Origin: Pedobacter helvus
GTDB taxonomy: Bacteria > Bacteroidota > Bacteroidia > Sphingobacteriales > Sphingobacteriaceae
Direction: 5' to 3'
Assembly (NCBI RefSeq): GCF_005925325.1
Contig: NZ_SRMP01000003.1
Location: forward strand, 253,210 to 317,209
Length of the DNA: 64,000 bases
Numbering within the stretch: the first letter of the stretch is position 1; the number at the start of each line of letters is the position of its first letter. The notes beneath the pieces were generated by a model. It searched no databases. It worked only from the letters and a program-made list of their open reading frames with translations, and was not told the DNA's origin. Positions 1 to 7,629 of the stretch are shown piece after piece. Both the position numbers and the translations under genes were made by a program.

Positions 1-166
1 TTGATTATTGGTCGTTGAATATTGGTTAATTGGTCATTGGTTCATTAGTCACTAGGAATTAGTGGTTAGGGATCAGACAAATTGATTATTGGTCATTAAA
101 TATTGTGATTTGATTATTGGTGCTTAGGGATTGGAGTTTGAATATTGGAATTTGGAATTTATAGAT
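1..166. repeat. Degenerate TTGGTCATTGG-type low-complexity repeat upstream of rbfA
   Basis: The stretch is built of imperfect copies of short words such as GATTATTGGTCATT, GAATATTGG and TTGGAATTTGG. It has no coding potential of its own, although the reading frame of rbfA stays open back to a TTG at 131. A similar word set on the other strand appears just after aat (about 5990-6030), so this looks like a dispersed family rather than an array. It is not CRISPR-like, because unit length and spacing are irregular. Confidence 0.6.
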
Positions 167-556
167 ATGGAAAGTAACAGACAAAAGAAGTTTGCAGGAT
201 TATTACAGGAAGAATTGGCGTCAATTTTTCAGCGTGAAGGCGCTGCTTACTTGCCAAATACATTGGTAACCATCACTAAGGTTCGCGTATCGCCAGATTT
301 GGCAGTAGCGAAAGTTTACCTTAGTTTTTTAAATACTAATAACACGAGCTTATCTGTAGCTACGGTGAACTCGCATGCTGGAGAGATCAGATATAAATTA
401 GGTTCTCGTATCCGTCATCAGGCTAGAGTAGTGCCAACTTTAACGTTCTTTGTTGACGATACCAACGAATACGTGGAAAGAATGGATCAAATTTTCGATA
501 AGATAGCCAAGGAACGTAAAGATAGCGATAGCAGCGAGAACTCGGAGAACGTTTAG
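167..556 (+). CDS. rbfA: Ribosome-binding factor A
   Basis: RbfA is a small cytoplasmic KH-fold protein that binds the 30S subunit and helps mature the 5' end of 16S rRNA, especially in the cold. The 129-residue product has the family pattern: an N-terminal helix (QKKFAGLLQEELASIF), the strand VTITKVRVSPDLAVAKVYLS, then RYKLGSRIRHQARVVPTLTF and the helix YVERMDQIFDKI. An acidic serine-rich tail (SDSSENSENV) follows. The frame is open to a TTG at 131, but those codons lie inside the low-complexity repeat, so the ATG at 167 is preferred. The TrhA-like gene starts 23 bases after the stop and is probably cotranscribed. Confidence 0.93.
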   Translation: MESNRQKKFAGLLQEELASIFQREGAAYLPNTLVTITKVRVSPDLAVAKVYLSFLNTNNTSLSVATVNSHAGEIRYKLGSRIRHQARVVPTLTFFVDDTNEYVERMDQIFDKIAKERKDSDSSENSENV

Positions 557-579
557 AGAGCGTATAAGAAAGCATATAA

Positions 580-1215
580 ATGAATAAATACATCCGGGAA
601 CCCGGTAATTTTATTACTCACTTTCTACCTGCAATTTTAGCATGGCCAGGATTACACTTATTGCTGGAAAAATCTTCTACTGTTTTTGAGAATGTAGCTG
701 CGTTAGTTTATGGCGGAGGTATTCTGCTGCTTTTTAGTGTTAGCGCTATATACCACAGTGTGCCCAAAACCGAATATGGTATTAGGTTTTGGCAAAAGTT
801 TGATCATTGTTGTATCTATTTAATGATTGCCGGCTCCTTTACACCTACGGCATTAATCATTTTTGATGGCTGGTTGCGGTGGCTGCTTTTTGGACTGGTT
901 TGGCTAATTGCCATTTTAGGCTGCCTACTTAAAATCTTCAATAAGCTAAAGAAAGGAAATCTTTCTACTGGATTATACATCGCCATGGGTTGTTTAATTA
1001 TACCATTTATGGCAAAAATGATTGATGATGTACCTGCAATGGGCTTATTGTGGTTGTTTTTAGGTGGTGTTTTCTATATTGGGGGCACTTATTATTATGC
1101 TAAGGATAAACCTCTGTACAAGTATTTGCACAGTCATGAGTTGTGGCATTTGTTTGTGAATTTTGGAGCTTTATCTCACTTTATCTATAACTACGTCTAC
1201 GTTTTTAAAGGTTAG
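580..1215 (+). CDS. trhA: Hemolysin III / TrhA family membrane protein (PAQR superfamily)
   Basis: This 211-residue integral membrane protein has about seven hydrophobic segments and the conserved PAQR/hemolysin III motifs: an N-terminal FITHFLP (His14), SAIYHS near residue 55, FDHCCIYLMIAGSFTP around 74-89, and a C-terminal HSHELWHLFVNFGALSHF. The histidines are the presumed metal ligands. Bacterial members such as E. coli YqfA/TrhA and B. subtilis YplQ have been linked to membrane energy metabolism and lipid homeostasis; haemolysis is only a historical label. It follows rbfA closely, but no functional tie to ribosome assembly is evident. Confidence 0.88.
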   Translation: MNKYIREPGNFITHFLPAILAWPGLHLLLEKSSTVFENVAALVYGGGILLLFSVSAIYHSVPKTEYGIRFWQKFDHCCIYLMIAGSFTPTALIIFDGWLRWLLFGLVWLIAILGCLLKIFNKLKKGNLSTGLYIAMGCLIIPFMAKMIDDVPAMGLLWLFLGGVFYIGGTYYYAKDKPLYKYLHSHELWHLFVNFGALSHFIYNYVYVFKG

Positions 1216-1503
1216 TATTTTCCACAGATTTTTGCTGATTTTTTCGCAGATTGAAGAAAGATGCCTATTTGTTTTTTATACCCTTACTACATCTTAGCAC
1301 GATCTTAAGTTTAATAAACCCGGTTGTAGCGAGCACGAAGACGAAGCGTAGTTTATCCCGATTATTCGGGAAGGCAAGTAAAGCGGAAACGGGACTATAA
1401 AACAAAAGAGCCACCATATTTGCTTTTCTAATAAAAAAATGCATTTAAAGTAACAAAGCCAATGCAAGCTTTAAGCTTTCCGTATTAATTCGTAAATTTA
1501 AGT
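1216..1503. other. Intergenic region containing a dispersed repeat
   Basis: No gene is seen in these 288 bases. The stretch holds the roughly 84-base repeat element described at 1315-1398, an AT-rich leader, and a near-consensus Bacteroidetes -7 box (TAAATTTA, 1493-1500) three bases before the next start codon. Confidence 0.6.
1315..1398 (+). repeat. Dispersed intergenic repeat, copy 1 (TAAACCCGG...GGGACTAT ends)
   Basis: The element begins TAAACCCGGTTG and ends with AAAGCGG followed by GGGACTAT. It contains an internal hairpin TCCCGATTATTCGGGA near 1356-1371. A second, inverted copy with the same ends but a different middle is at 15201-15270. Two copies sharing only their ends suggest a small mobile or structured intergenic element. 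Confidence 0.55.
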
Positions 1504-2157
1504 ATGAGCAGATTGATTTTAATTTTCTTACTCGGATTGTCGTCACAAGTGAACGCTCAAAGGCCTACCATAAAAAATGGTTTGGAGTCTTTTGTAAGGG
1601 CTAATACCATTTATCCCATGTATGCAAAAGAAAACTGCATCCAAGGAAATATTGAAGTCGCTTTTAAGGTAAACAAGGAAGGAAAAATAACTTATGCCGC
1701 TATAACCAAAGGCATTGGTGCAGATTTAGATGCAGAAGCGCTCCGTTTAATTAAATTAACTAGCGGAAAATGGACTGTTCCAGCAGGATACGATACTACT
1801 TTTCTCATTCGCACACCGATGAAATTTTCGCTACAAGATTATGGCTGCGAGCAACTCAATCCAGGGAGTGTGGGTTTAGCCATTAAGCAGTATAGTGATG
1901 AAATGGCTTCGCTCAGTAAAATTGCCAGCTTCTACAGAAACAGAGAAACCGGTACCGAAAATTTTATTGAAGAAGAGAAAATCATTGCCCTAAAAAATGA
2001 TATGGGAGTTGATGAGGATTACTTGAATAAAAAAATAGCTATTGGGGAGAAAAAAATTAGTCAAGGCGATTTGCAAAGCGCTTGCGAAGATTTTAAGTTT
2101 GTGAAATATATGGGCTCAACAAAAGCAGATAAGCTGCTTGCCAAATATTGTAAATAA
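1504..2157 (+). CDS. Secreted protein with TonB C-terminal-like domain
   Basis: The 217-residue product begins with a signal peptide (MSRLILIFLLGLSSQVNA, then Q). Residues about 38-115 resemble a TonB C-terminal domain: YPMYAKENCIQGNIEVAFKV, then NKEGKITYAAITKGIGADLD, EALRLIKLTSGKW, and a final strand near PMKFSL. Stand-alone TonB_C proteins are common in Bacteroidota and are usually periplasmic. The last 100 residues are not recognised and are charged and helical. There is no TonB-type N-terminal membrane anchor, so calling it an energy transducer would go beyond the evidence. The small membrane protein gene starts 2 bases after the stop. Confidence 0.75.
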   Translation: MSRLILIFLLGLSSQVNAQRPTIKNGLESFVRANTIYPMYAKENCIQGNIEVAFKVNKEGKITYAAITKGIGADLDAEALRLIKLTSGKWTVPAGYDTTFLIRTPMKFSLQDYGCEQLNPGSVGLAIKQYSDEMASLSKIASFYRNRETGTENFIEEEKIIALKNDMGVDEDYLNKKIAIGEKKISQGDLQSACEDFKFVKYMGSTKADKLLAKYCK

Positions 2158-2159
2158 AC

Positions 2160-2561
2160 ATGCGTATTCTTCTTCGTGCTTTCGCTTTTTTAGACTTGAT
2201 ATCACTTGTTTTTATGTCGATGCAATTATGGGCGATATTTAAAAACTACAATAACTTTATTTTGCCATCTGAAAAAGTACAGGGAACACTCATGTTCCCG
2301 ATGTTTATCTTGGTTTTAGTTGGGGCTTATGGCTTATTCTTCGTAAAGAAAATTGGTTTTATTAGCTACTACATCCAGTTTCCTTTTAGGCTTTACCTTT
2401 GGGTTTTTACGCTTGGTTTTATCACCTTGTTTCCGGAGGCGCTAGGTAATTACGATGATAAGTGGTTTTCAATCTTATTTAAGGTATGCTTCGCTGGCGA
2501 ATTTATCAGGTTATTTTTAACCGTTAGATCTCACTACCAACTAAAGGCACGATCATATTAA
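2160..2561 (+). CDS. Small four-helix membrane protein, unknown function
   Basis: The 133-residue protein has about four hydrophobic segments (residues about 5-27, 40-62, 67-93 and 102-121) and a short basic tail (RSHYQLKARSY). I do not recognise the family. The ATG lies 2 bases after the preceding stop, so it is probably translated from the same message as the TonB_C protein. Its last 38 bases overlap the 3' end of the convergent lipid kinase gene, an unusually deep tail-to-tail overlap. Confidence 0.72.
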   Translation: MRILLRAFAFLDLISLVFMSMQLWAIFKNYNNFILPSEKVQGTLMFPMFILVLVGAYGLFFVKKIGFISYYIQFPFRLYLWVFTLGFITLFPEALGNYDDKWFSILFKVCFAGEFIRLFLTVRSHYQLKARSY

Positions 2562-3420
2562 TGGCATTGGGCAATAGTTTTGCAGACACTTTATTAGTTT
2601 TACCTAAGTACTCACCATCTACCTGAAAGTGAGCTTTGTGCTTAGTAGTAATCTGCACTTCCGAAGCTTGAAAGCTTTCGATCTTTTTAGGGTTCCATGG
2701 CAATTTACTGATCCAAATTTTCAAAATCTCCATCACGGCATATTCTTTTATCAGGATAATCTCGAAAACATCATCGTTTAGCTTGCCATTAGGATTGATA
2801 TTGAAACCTGTTCCGTACTTGGTTGCATTGGCTATTACTACCATTGCTGCATCAGTTTTGATATCGCGATCACCTACCCTAAACTGTACTTTCATTTTAC
2901 GGTGGTTCCAAAAGGCATGCCACGCAGACTTGGCATAAGTTAACATCCCTCTGGTCGGCAATTCATCAAACTTTTTAACCAAATAGGCGTTAAAACCGAT
3001 ATCCGACAGATGGATACAAAGTTCGTTGTTAACTACTGTAGCATGTATTTTCTGAGGATTTCCTGTAGCGGCAACCTCCAAAGCTTCTTCAATAGCCAAT
3101 GGAATGCCTAGCTCCTTCGCCATTCCGTTAGCAGAACCTGTGGGTATAATCCCGATAGGTGTTTCGGTATTTAATAAGCACTCGGCAACCAGCTTTAATG
3201 TACCATCGCCACCTACGGCAATTACTCGATCTGCCTTTGCTTTTTCTATCGCTTTTTTAATCTGCTCGGCATTACATTTTCGTGGGAGCTCAAAAATTTC
3301 AATAGCGATCCCGCTATCACTAAAATAATTGATAATCTGTTCGCTAAGACTTTCATCTTTGCTGCCAGAGCCTTGGTTCACTACAAAGAGTAGGCGTAGT
3401 TTGGTGTTCTTATAGGTCAT
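2524..3420 (-). CDS. Diacylglycerol/lipid kinase family protein (DagK/YegS type)
   Basis: The 298-residue protein belongs to the DAGK catalytic family, which phosphorylates diacylglycerol or related lipids with ATP at the inner membrane. Visible are the nucleotide-binding start LLFVVNQGSGSK, the GGDGT motif at residues 70-74, and PTGSANGMA at 93-101. The C-terminal beta-sandwich includes DDVFEIILIK and the family end FQVDGEYLG. The substrate cannot be told from sequence; DagK, YegS and sphingosine-kinase-like enzymes look alike. It is divergent from the App1-type phosphatase gene with only 52 bases between starts, so the promoters must be very close. Its 3' end overlaps the preceding gene. 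Confidence 0.88.
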   Translation of the reverse strand: MTYKNTKLRLLFVVNQGSGSKDESLSEQIINYFSDSGIAIEIFELPRKCNAEQIKKAIEKAKADRVIAVGGDGTLKLVAECLLNTETPIGIIPTGSANGMAKELGIPLAIEEALEVAATGNPQKIHATVVNNELCIHLSDIGFNAYLVKKFDELPTRGMLTYAKSAWHAFWNHRKMKVQFRVGDRDIKTDAAMVVIANATKYGTGFNINPNGKLNDDVFEIILIKEYAVMEILKIWISKLPWNPKKIESFQASEVQITTKHKAHFQVDGEYLGKTNKVSAKLLPNAINMIVPLVGSEI

Positions 3421-3472
3421 ATAAATGATATGATATAAAACAACAATTGTGGTACTCTGTTTTAAATATTAT

Positions 3473-4450
3473 ATGTCGAAAAAAATTGCTCAAGTAAAGG
3501 TATATCACGGTTACGGACACACCCACAATTTGGTGGTTTATGGTCATGTTTTTAAGTACAGAGCCAATGCAAAACAGCGTTTTAAAAATGGATTTTTTGT
3601 AAACCTAAGGCATGTATTTAAGCTATTTGTACTGAAACCCTACCCTTTTGCTAAAGTTCAGTTAAATTTCAATGGGCAAACTGTAGTTACCAACGCCGCT
3701 TACGATGGTTTTTTTAAATTTGAATGGGAAGCGAATGAGAATGTGGATGCGGGCTGGCATGAGGTTGACGTAACAGCGTTTAATGAAGATGGCAAACAAT
3801 TGGCAAAATCTACCGGTTCCATCTATGTTCCGCACATTACCCAGTATGCCTTTATTTCTGATATTGATGACACCATTATGGTTTCTCACTCCAAAACAAT
3901 TGGCAAAAGATTGAAAGAGTTGTTGTTGAAAAACCCAAGAACTAGGAAAACATTTCAGTCGACAAGATATCACTACGAAATGCTGGCAAAGGCACATACC
4001 GAACCGCAGCAGCCCAACCCATTCTTCTACGTGTCGAGCAGTGAATGGAATTTGTATGATTACTTGGTGGAGACTTTTCGTTTTAACGGATTTCCGGAAG
4101 GAACTTTTTTACTAAACCAATTGAAGCGATGGAAAGATTTGTTGAAGACTGGGAAAACTGGACACGAAGGAAAGTTGATAAGGATCATGCGGATTATAGA
4201 TGCTTTCCCCAACCAAAAGTTTGTTTTCTTGGGCGATAATTCTCAGAAAGATCCAGAAATCTATTATAAAATTGCAGAAAAATATGGCAAAAATGTAATT
4301 GCTGTTTATATTAGAAACGTGAGAAAATCTAAATTATTCGAAACACAAGAAATATTGAATAAATTAGAGGACAAAAATATTAGTACCTGTCTTTTTGTGC
4401 ATAGCGAAGATGCTATTGCTCACTCCAAAAAAATAGGTTTAATTAGTTAA
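3473..4450 (+). CDS. App1-type (DUF2183) phosphatidate phosphatase-like protein
   Basis: The 325-residue protein ends in an App1 catalytic domain. It has the HAD-type DIDDT motif at 130-134 (DxDxT nucleophile loop), then PFFYVSSSEWNLYDYL, a conserved lysine region GKTGHEGKLIRI, and the acidic motif FVFLGDNSQKDPEIY. Residues 60-120 form a beta-rich N-terminal domain. Yeast App1 is a Mg-dependent phosphatidate phosphatase that makes diacylglycerol; bacterial members are uncharacterised. A GTG at 3449 is in frame, but the ATG at 3473 gives a better start. The divergent neighbour is a lipid kinase that could run the reverse conversion. Confidence 0.83.
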   Translation: MSKKIAQVKVYHGYGHTHNLVVYGHVFKYRANAKQRFKNGFFVNLRHVFKLFVLKPYPFAKVQLNFNGQTVVTNAAYDGFFKFEWEANENVDAGWHEVDVTAFNEDGKQLAKSTGSIYVPHITQYAFISDIDDTIMVSHSKTIGKRLKELLLKNPRTRKTFQSTRYHYEMLAKAHTEPQQPNPFFYVSSSEWNLYDYLVETFRFNGFPEGTFLLNQLKRWKDLLKTGKTGHEGKLIRIMRIIDAFPNQKFVFLGDNSQKDPEIYYKIAEKYGKNVIAVYIRNVRKSKLFETQEILNKLEDKNISTCLFVHSEDAIAHSKKIGLIS

Positions 4451-4455
4451 TAAGT

Positions 4456-4854
4456 ATGAAAAGAATAATTTTCGCACTGTTTGTAGTTCTTATATTACAA
4501 GCCTGCACCAAAGACCTTAGTTCAATTAAACAACAAGATTCTAAATGGGAGTTAACCCGTTGGCCGGGAAAAACGCTACCAACGGCAGCTAAGGCAACCT
4601 TAAACATCAGCGGTGGAAGTAAAATTGGTGGAAAATCTTTTTGTAATTCTTATGGCGGCAGTGCAGTAATTAATGGCAACGCGATCCAATTCAGCAAAAT
4701 TTTTGGCACTAAAATGTACTGCGAGGCCGTAGGCGATGCAGAAAATAAATACTACGCAGATTTGGAAAAAGTGACGGCTGGAAAAGTTTCTGGAAACAGA
4801 CTTTTCTTGTATCAGAACGAGACCTTATTAATGGTTTTTGTAAAAACTGAATAA
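4456..4854 (+). CDS. META-domain lipoprotein (HslJ-like)
   Basis: The 132-residue product has a lipoprotein signal with lipobox LQAC (Cys17). The mature part follows the META/HslJ pattern: SKWELTRWPGKTLP, a central GGKSFCNSYGGSAVINGNAI (the family signature is a GCNxxxG-like loop), a second conserved Cys in MYCEAVGDAENKYYADL, and a final strand LLMVFVK. META-domain proteins are small envelope proteins, some linked to heat or novobiocin resistance; the molecular role is unknown. It starts 5 bases after the App1 gene and probably shares its transcript. Confidence 0.78.
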   Translation: MKRIIFALFVVLILQACTKDLSSIKQQDSKWELTRWPGKTLPTAAKATLNISGGSKIGGKSFCNSYGGSAVINGNAIQFSKIFGTKMYCEAVGDAENKYYADLEKVTAGKVSGNRLFLYQNETLLMVFVKTE

Positions 4855-4945
4855 GGTATTTTCCTCTTTAATTTCGTTACATTCTTTTTCATTGTTTTGG
4901 CATTATTAGTGTTTGTATTTTTTTACACACAAAAAACCTCAAACA

Positions 4946-5305
4946 ATGAAAAGAACCTTCTTATTGGCGGCAATGCTCGCCTGCTTTACTTATGCCAAAG
5001 TTTCAGCTCAAACCATTAATGGAATTAAATTATCGGATTTAAAAGAACCAGTTTTAGAACTTCGTGCGTTTAAACAAGATTTTGGAAGCAAAGTACTCGT
5101 TCAACTTGAATATGGGCAGCGAGTAATTAACGAGAGGCAGGCATCGCTTGTAAAGGATGAAAATGGTAAAAACATGGAATTCAACTCGGCGCTTGATTTC
5201 GTAAATAAAATGAAATACTATGGTTATGAGCTTTTTACAGCTTATGGAGTAACCCTTCGCGATGATACCATTTTGAAATATTACGTGCTCAAGCGTAAAG
5301 ATTAA
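4946..5305 (+). CDS. Small secreted protein, unknown function
   Basis: The 119-residue protein has a clear signal peptide (MKRTFLLAAMLACFTYAKVSA, then Q). The mature part is charged with no recognised domain; it includes DFGSKVLVQLEYGQRVINE and a C-terminal FVNKMKYYGYELF before a final strand YYVLKRKD. The frame is open further upstream to 4913, but only the start at 4946 places the signal peptide at the N-terminus. It lies 91 bases after the META lipoprotein gene and ahead of aat. Confidence 0.7.
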   Translation: MKRTFLLAAMLACFTYAKVSAQTINGIKLSDLKEPVLELRAFKQDFGSKVLVQLEYGQRVINERQASLVKDENGKNMEFNSALDFVNKMKYYGYELFTAYGVTLRDDTILKYYVLKRKD

Positions 5306-5334
5306 ATTTTATGGCAACCTAAATATCTGTTCTG

Positions 5335-5342
5335 TATTTTTG
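5335..5342 (+). promoter_or_regulatory. Bacteroidetes -7 promoter box abutting the aat start
   Basis: TATTTTTG matches the Bacteroidetes primary sigma -7 consensus TAnnTTTG. It ends three bases before the ATG at 5346, so a transcript starting a few bases downstream would have almost no leader. No clear TTTG -33 element was found at the usual distance. Confidence 0.5.
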
Positions 5343-5345
5343 AGC

Positions 5346-5987
5346 ATGGTTTTTAGGTTGCCTGATGATGAAATTGTATTCCCTAATCCTGAACTCGCTG
5401 ATGAAGACGGATTACTAGCCATTGGTGGAGATTTAAGTGCGGAACGATTAATTCTTGCTTATCAACATGGCATATTTCCTTGGTTTAGCGATGATGATCC
5501 GATTTGTTGGTACTCGCCACATGAGCGTTGCGTAATTTATCCCGATAAGGTCAAGGTTAGCAAAAGCATGAAGCAAGTTTTAAAAAATGGAGGTTTTAAA
5601 GTCACTACCGATCAAGCCTTTGAAAAAGTAATTGCCAACTGCGCTAAAATACCTCGTAAAGATCAACCAGGCACTTGGATTACCAAGGAAATGCAAGCAG
5701 CCTACCTCAATTTGCATCAATTAGGTTGGGCACATAGTGTAGAAGTTTGGAAAGATGATGAGCTAGTTGGCGGACTTTACGGTATCGCCATTGGTAATGT
5801 GTTTTGCGGAGAAAGTATGTTCAGTTTAATGAGTAATGCTTCAAAAGTTGCACTGATCTTCCTCTGTCAGCAAACCAATTTTAAGTTGATAGATTGTCAG
5901 TTGCCAAACAATCATTTGCTCAGTTTGGGTGCGGAGATAATAGATAGAGAAACATATATGAGCTTTCTCAACAGGAATGACAGATAA
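5346..5987 (+). CDS. aat: Leucyl/phenylalanyl-tRNA--protein transferase
   Basis: This cytoplasmic enzyme transfers Leu or Phe from aminoacyl-tRNA to proteins with N-terminal Arg or Lys, marking them for ClpAP degradation. The 213-residue length fits the family, as do FPNP near the N-terminus, GLLAIGGDLS, HGIFPWF, WYSPHERCVI, LGWAHSVEVW, the catalytic block GGLYGIAIGNVFCGESMFS and the end LIDCQLPNNHLLSLGAE. A TTG at 5340 is in frame, but the ATG at 5346 gives the canonical start (MVFRLPDDEIVFPNP). The start follows a -7 box by three bases, pointing to an own, possibly leaderless, promoter. Confidence 0.95.
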   Translation: MVFRLPDDEIVFPNPELADEDGLLAIGGDLSAERLILAYQHGIFPWFSDDDPICWYSPHERCVIYPDKVKVSKSMKQVLKNGGFKVTTDQAFEKVIANCAKIPRKDQPGTWITKEMQAAYLNLHQLGWAHSVEVWKDDELVGGLYGIAIGNVFCGESMFSLMSNASKVALIFLCQQTNFKLIDCQLPNNHLLSLGAEIIDRETYMSFLNRNDR

Positions 5988-6107
5988 TCAAATTACAAAA
6001 TCCAAATCCCAATGTTCAATTAAAAATGAACTAATAGCTATTAAACTGCCGAATGTTTTTCTTGTAGACGTAGAGAATTAAGTGCTTACTTTCAACGATG
6101 CATTTCT

Positions 6108-6149
6108 CTACCCCTTAGGGGAGAGATGCCGAGGCAGAGAGGGGCTCCG
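6108..6149. repeat. Palindromic CCCCTAAGGGG-type repeat fused to a gene end
   Basis: The stretch ACCCCTTAGGGGAGAGATGC followed by CGAGGCAGAGAGGGGC matches the pattern of 13070-13110 and relates to elements at 25854-25960, 51969-52053 and 54498-54525. Here the repeat lies inside the open frame of the minus-strand thioredoxin gene and encodes its last residues and stop codon. Confidence 0.65.
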
Positions 6150-6713
6150 CAGTTTCTCTATAAATGCTACAAACTTTTTGCTGTTGTAATTTGCTACTCC
6201 TTCGTGTTTAAAAGATAGCCTTCCTTGTTTATCGAAAACCACGGTAGTTGGCAAAGAACCTGCAAATATTTGTTCTGGTACGCTGCTGGCCATTTGGTAA
6301 ACTGGCATGGTGTATTTTCTGGCCTTCATGTAGCCATTGGCTTTTTCAAAGTTACTATCAGCATCTAAAAGGATGAAAACAACATCCTCGCTATTCTTAT
6401 GCTGTTCATATAACTTGTTGATGGATGGCATTTCGGCCAAACAAGGCGGGCACCAAGTAGCCCAAAAGTTAAGAAACACCACTTTGCCTTTCAGCTCATC
6501 TAAAGTAACTGTTTTTCCACTTCGATCTTTAAACTTCAAATTTAAAGCTGTAGTGGCTGATGTTTCTTTTGATGGTACATCAGGATTGAATAAACCTACC
6601 TGCATTAAACCTTGGATTACCAAAGCTTTTGCAGAAGGCACAAATAGAATTAATGCTAAAATGAGGATGAAAACCCCGTTGGAGATATATTTTTTAATGT
6701 TCTTTTTGTCCAT
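6108..6713 (-). CDS. TlpA/ResA-like membrane-anchored thioredoxin
   Basis: The 201-residue protein has one N-terminal membrane segment (residues about 12-30) and a periplasmic thioredoxin fold. It carries the motif FLNFWATWCPPC with active-site Cys88 and Cys91, a conserved proline region LPTTVVFDKQGRL, and MPSINKLYEQHK after the active site. Such proteins reduce disulfides in cytochrome c maturation or envelope proteins. The family normally ends soon after the last helix (FVAFIEKL); here about a dozen residues (RSPSLPRHLSPKG) are encoded by an inserted palindromic repeat, so the native stop appears lost. It is 42 bases downstream of the M28 peptidase gene. Confidence 0.88.
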   Translation of the reverse strand: MDKKNIKKYISNGVFILILALILFVPSAKALVIQGLMQVGLFNPDVPSKETSATTALNLKFKDRSGKTVTLDELKGKVVFLNFWATWCPPCLAEMPSINKLYEQHKNSEDVVFILLDADSNFEKANGYMKARKYTMPVYQMASSVPEQIFAGSLPTTVVFDKQGRLSFKHEGVANYNSKKFVAFIEKLRSPSLPRHLSPKG

Positions 6714-6755
6714 GTTATTTAACTAACTTCAGCAAAGCCAAATAGACACCATCAA

Positions 6756-7628
6756 TTACTTTGCCATCCGGCGAATATCTAATGTTTCCATGGTATCGCT
6801 TTTTTTGTGATAGTTCTTATTTCTATAGAACGAAGTATCCGTAATCATCATTGCGCTGTAGCCAAAATTCCAATAATTTAAATGATCAGAAAAGTCGATA
6901 CCAGGCAATGATCTCGGTGCGTTAAATTCTTCTGTTTTTATAGCTTTAGCCTGTTTGAAATGTTGGCTAAAGTCTTCAACGAATTTACCTTTTTCAGCAG
7001 TGGTTACCAACGTGATATAATCTCCTTTATTGCCGTACATTTTCGACATGACCGCTACTGGATAGTTCTGGCTATTTTCTTTATCACTGAAATAACCGAT
7101 CATCTCTAGAGAAATCATCCCCAAAACATCAACCTTAGTATCTTTTAAGGACTTAGCATGCACATAACTTCCCATTTGTTCTGTTCTGAAATAAGGAGGC
7201 TCTTCCAGCGTAAAAGCTACCAAATCGATACGTTTATTCAATTTTTTTCCTTTTAATTGACGAGCTATTTCTAATAACCCCACAATACCACTGGCATTAT
7301 CGTCTGCACCTTCCTGATTGCCGCACACATCGTAATGTGCACCAACAATAATACGTTGTTTGTTTTCTGTACCGAATGAGCAAATTACATTTTTATAGGT
7401 CTTGCCTTCCACTTTATACTCTTGATAAGAAACTTTATCGCTGTACTTCAGGAAATCAGTTTTTATATAGTGGGCAATGGCATTCAGCTGTGCTATATTT
7501 TCGGGATTTCGGTACGATGCGGTCTTGGTAATATTTTTAAGATGTTTTTTAACAGCAACCGTATCTGTATTTGCCGAGCAGCAAAAACTAAAAAAGCTTA
7601 GCAATAAAAAAGTTGAAATTTTGATCAT
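6756..7628 (-). CDS. M28 family zinc aminopeptidase, secreted
   Basis: The 290-residue enzyme has a hydrophobic N-terminus (ending SFCCSAN, possibly a lipobox) and an M28 peptidase domain. Metal and catalytic positions are visible: VGAHYD (His98), GADDNASG (Asp109/110), FTLEEPPYF (Glu142/143), and a late His in NYHKKSDT. These match two-zinc aminopeptidases that release N-terminal residues from peptides, so a role in peptide scavenging in periplasm or outside is likely. The specific substrate is not known. It starts one base after the stop of the large beta-barrel gene upstream and is followed by the thioredoxin gene, so the three probably form one transcript. Confidence 0.88.
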   Translation of the reverse strand: MIKISTFLLLSFFSFCCSANTDTVAVKKHLKNITKTASYRNPENIAQLNAIAHYIKTDFLKYSDKVSYQEYKVEGKTYKNVICSFGTENKQRIIVGAHYDVCGNQEGADDNASGIVGLLEIARQLKGKKLNKRIDLVAFTLEEPPYFRTEQMGSYVHAKSLKDTKVDVLGMISLEMIGYFSDKENSQNYPVAVMSKMYGNKGDYITLVTTAEKGKFVEDFSQHFKQAKAIKTEEFNAPRSLPGIDFSDHLNYWNFGYSAMMITDTSFYRNKNYHKKSDTMETLDIRRMAK

Positions 7629-7629
7629 T

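Noticed and set aside
1..166. Possible CRISPR-like or tandem array at the window start
   Set aside because: Words are short and irregular with no constant repeat or spacer length; it is a degenerate low-complexity repeat.
131..166. N-terminal extension of RbfA from a TTG start
   Set aside because: The extra codons are encoded by the low-complexity repeat and are not part of the RbfA fold.
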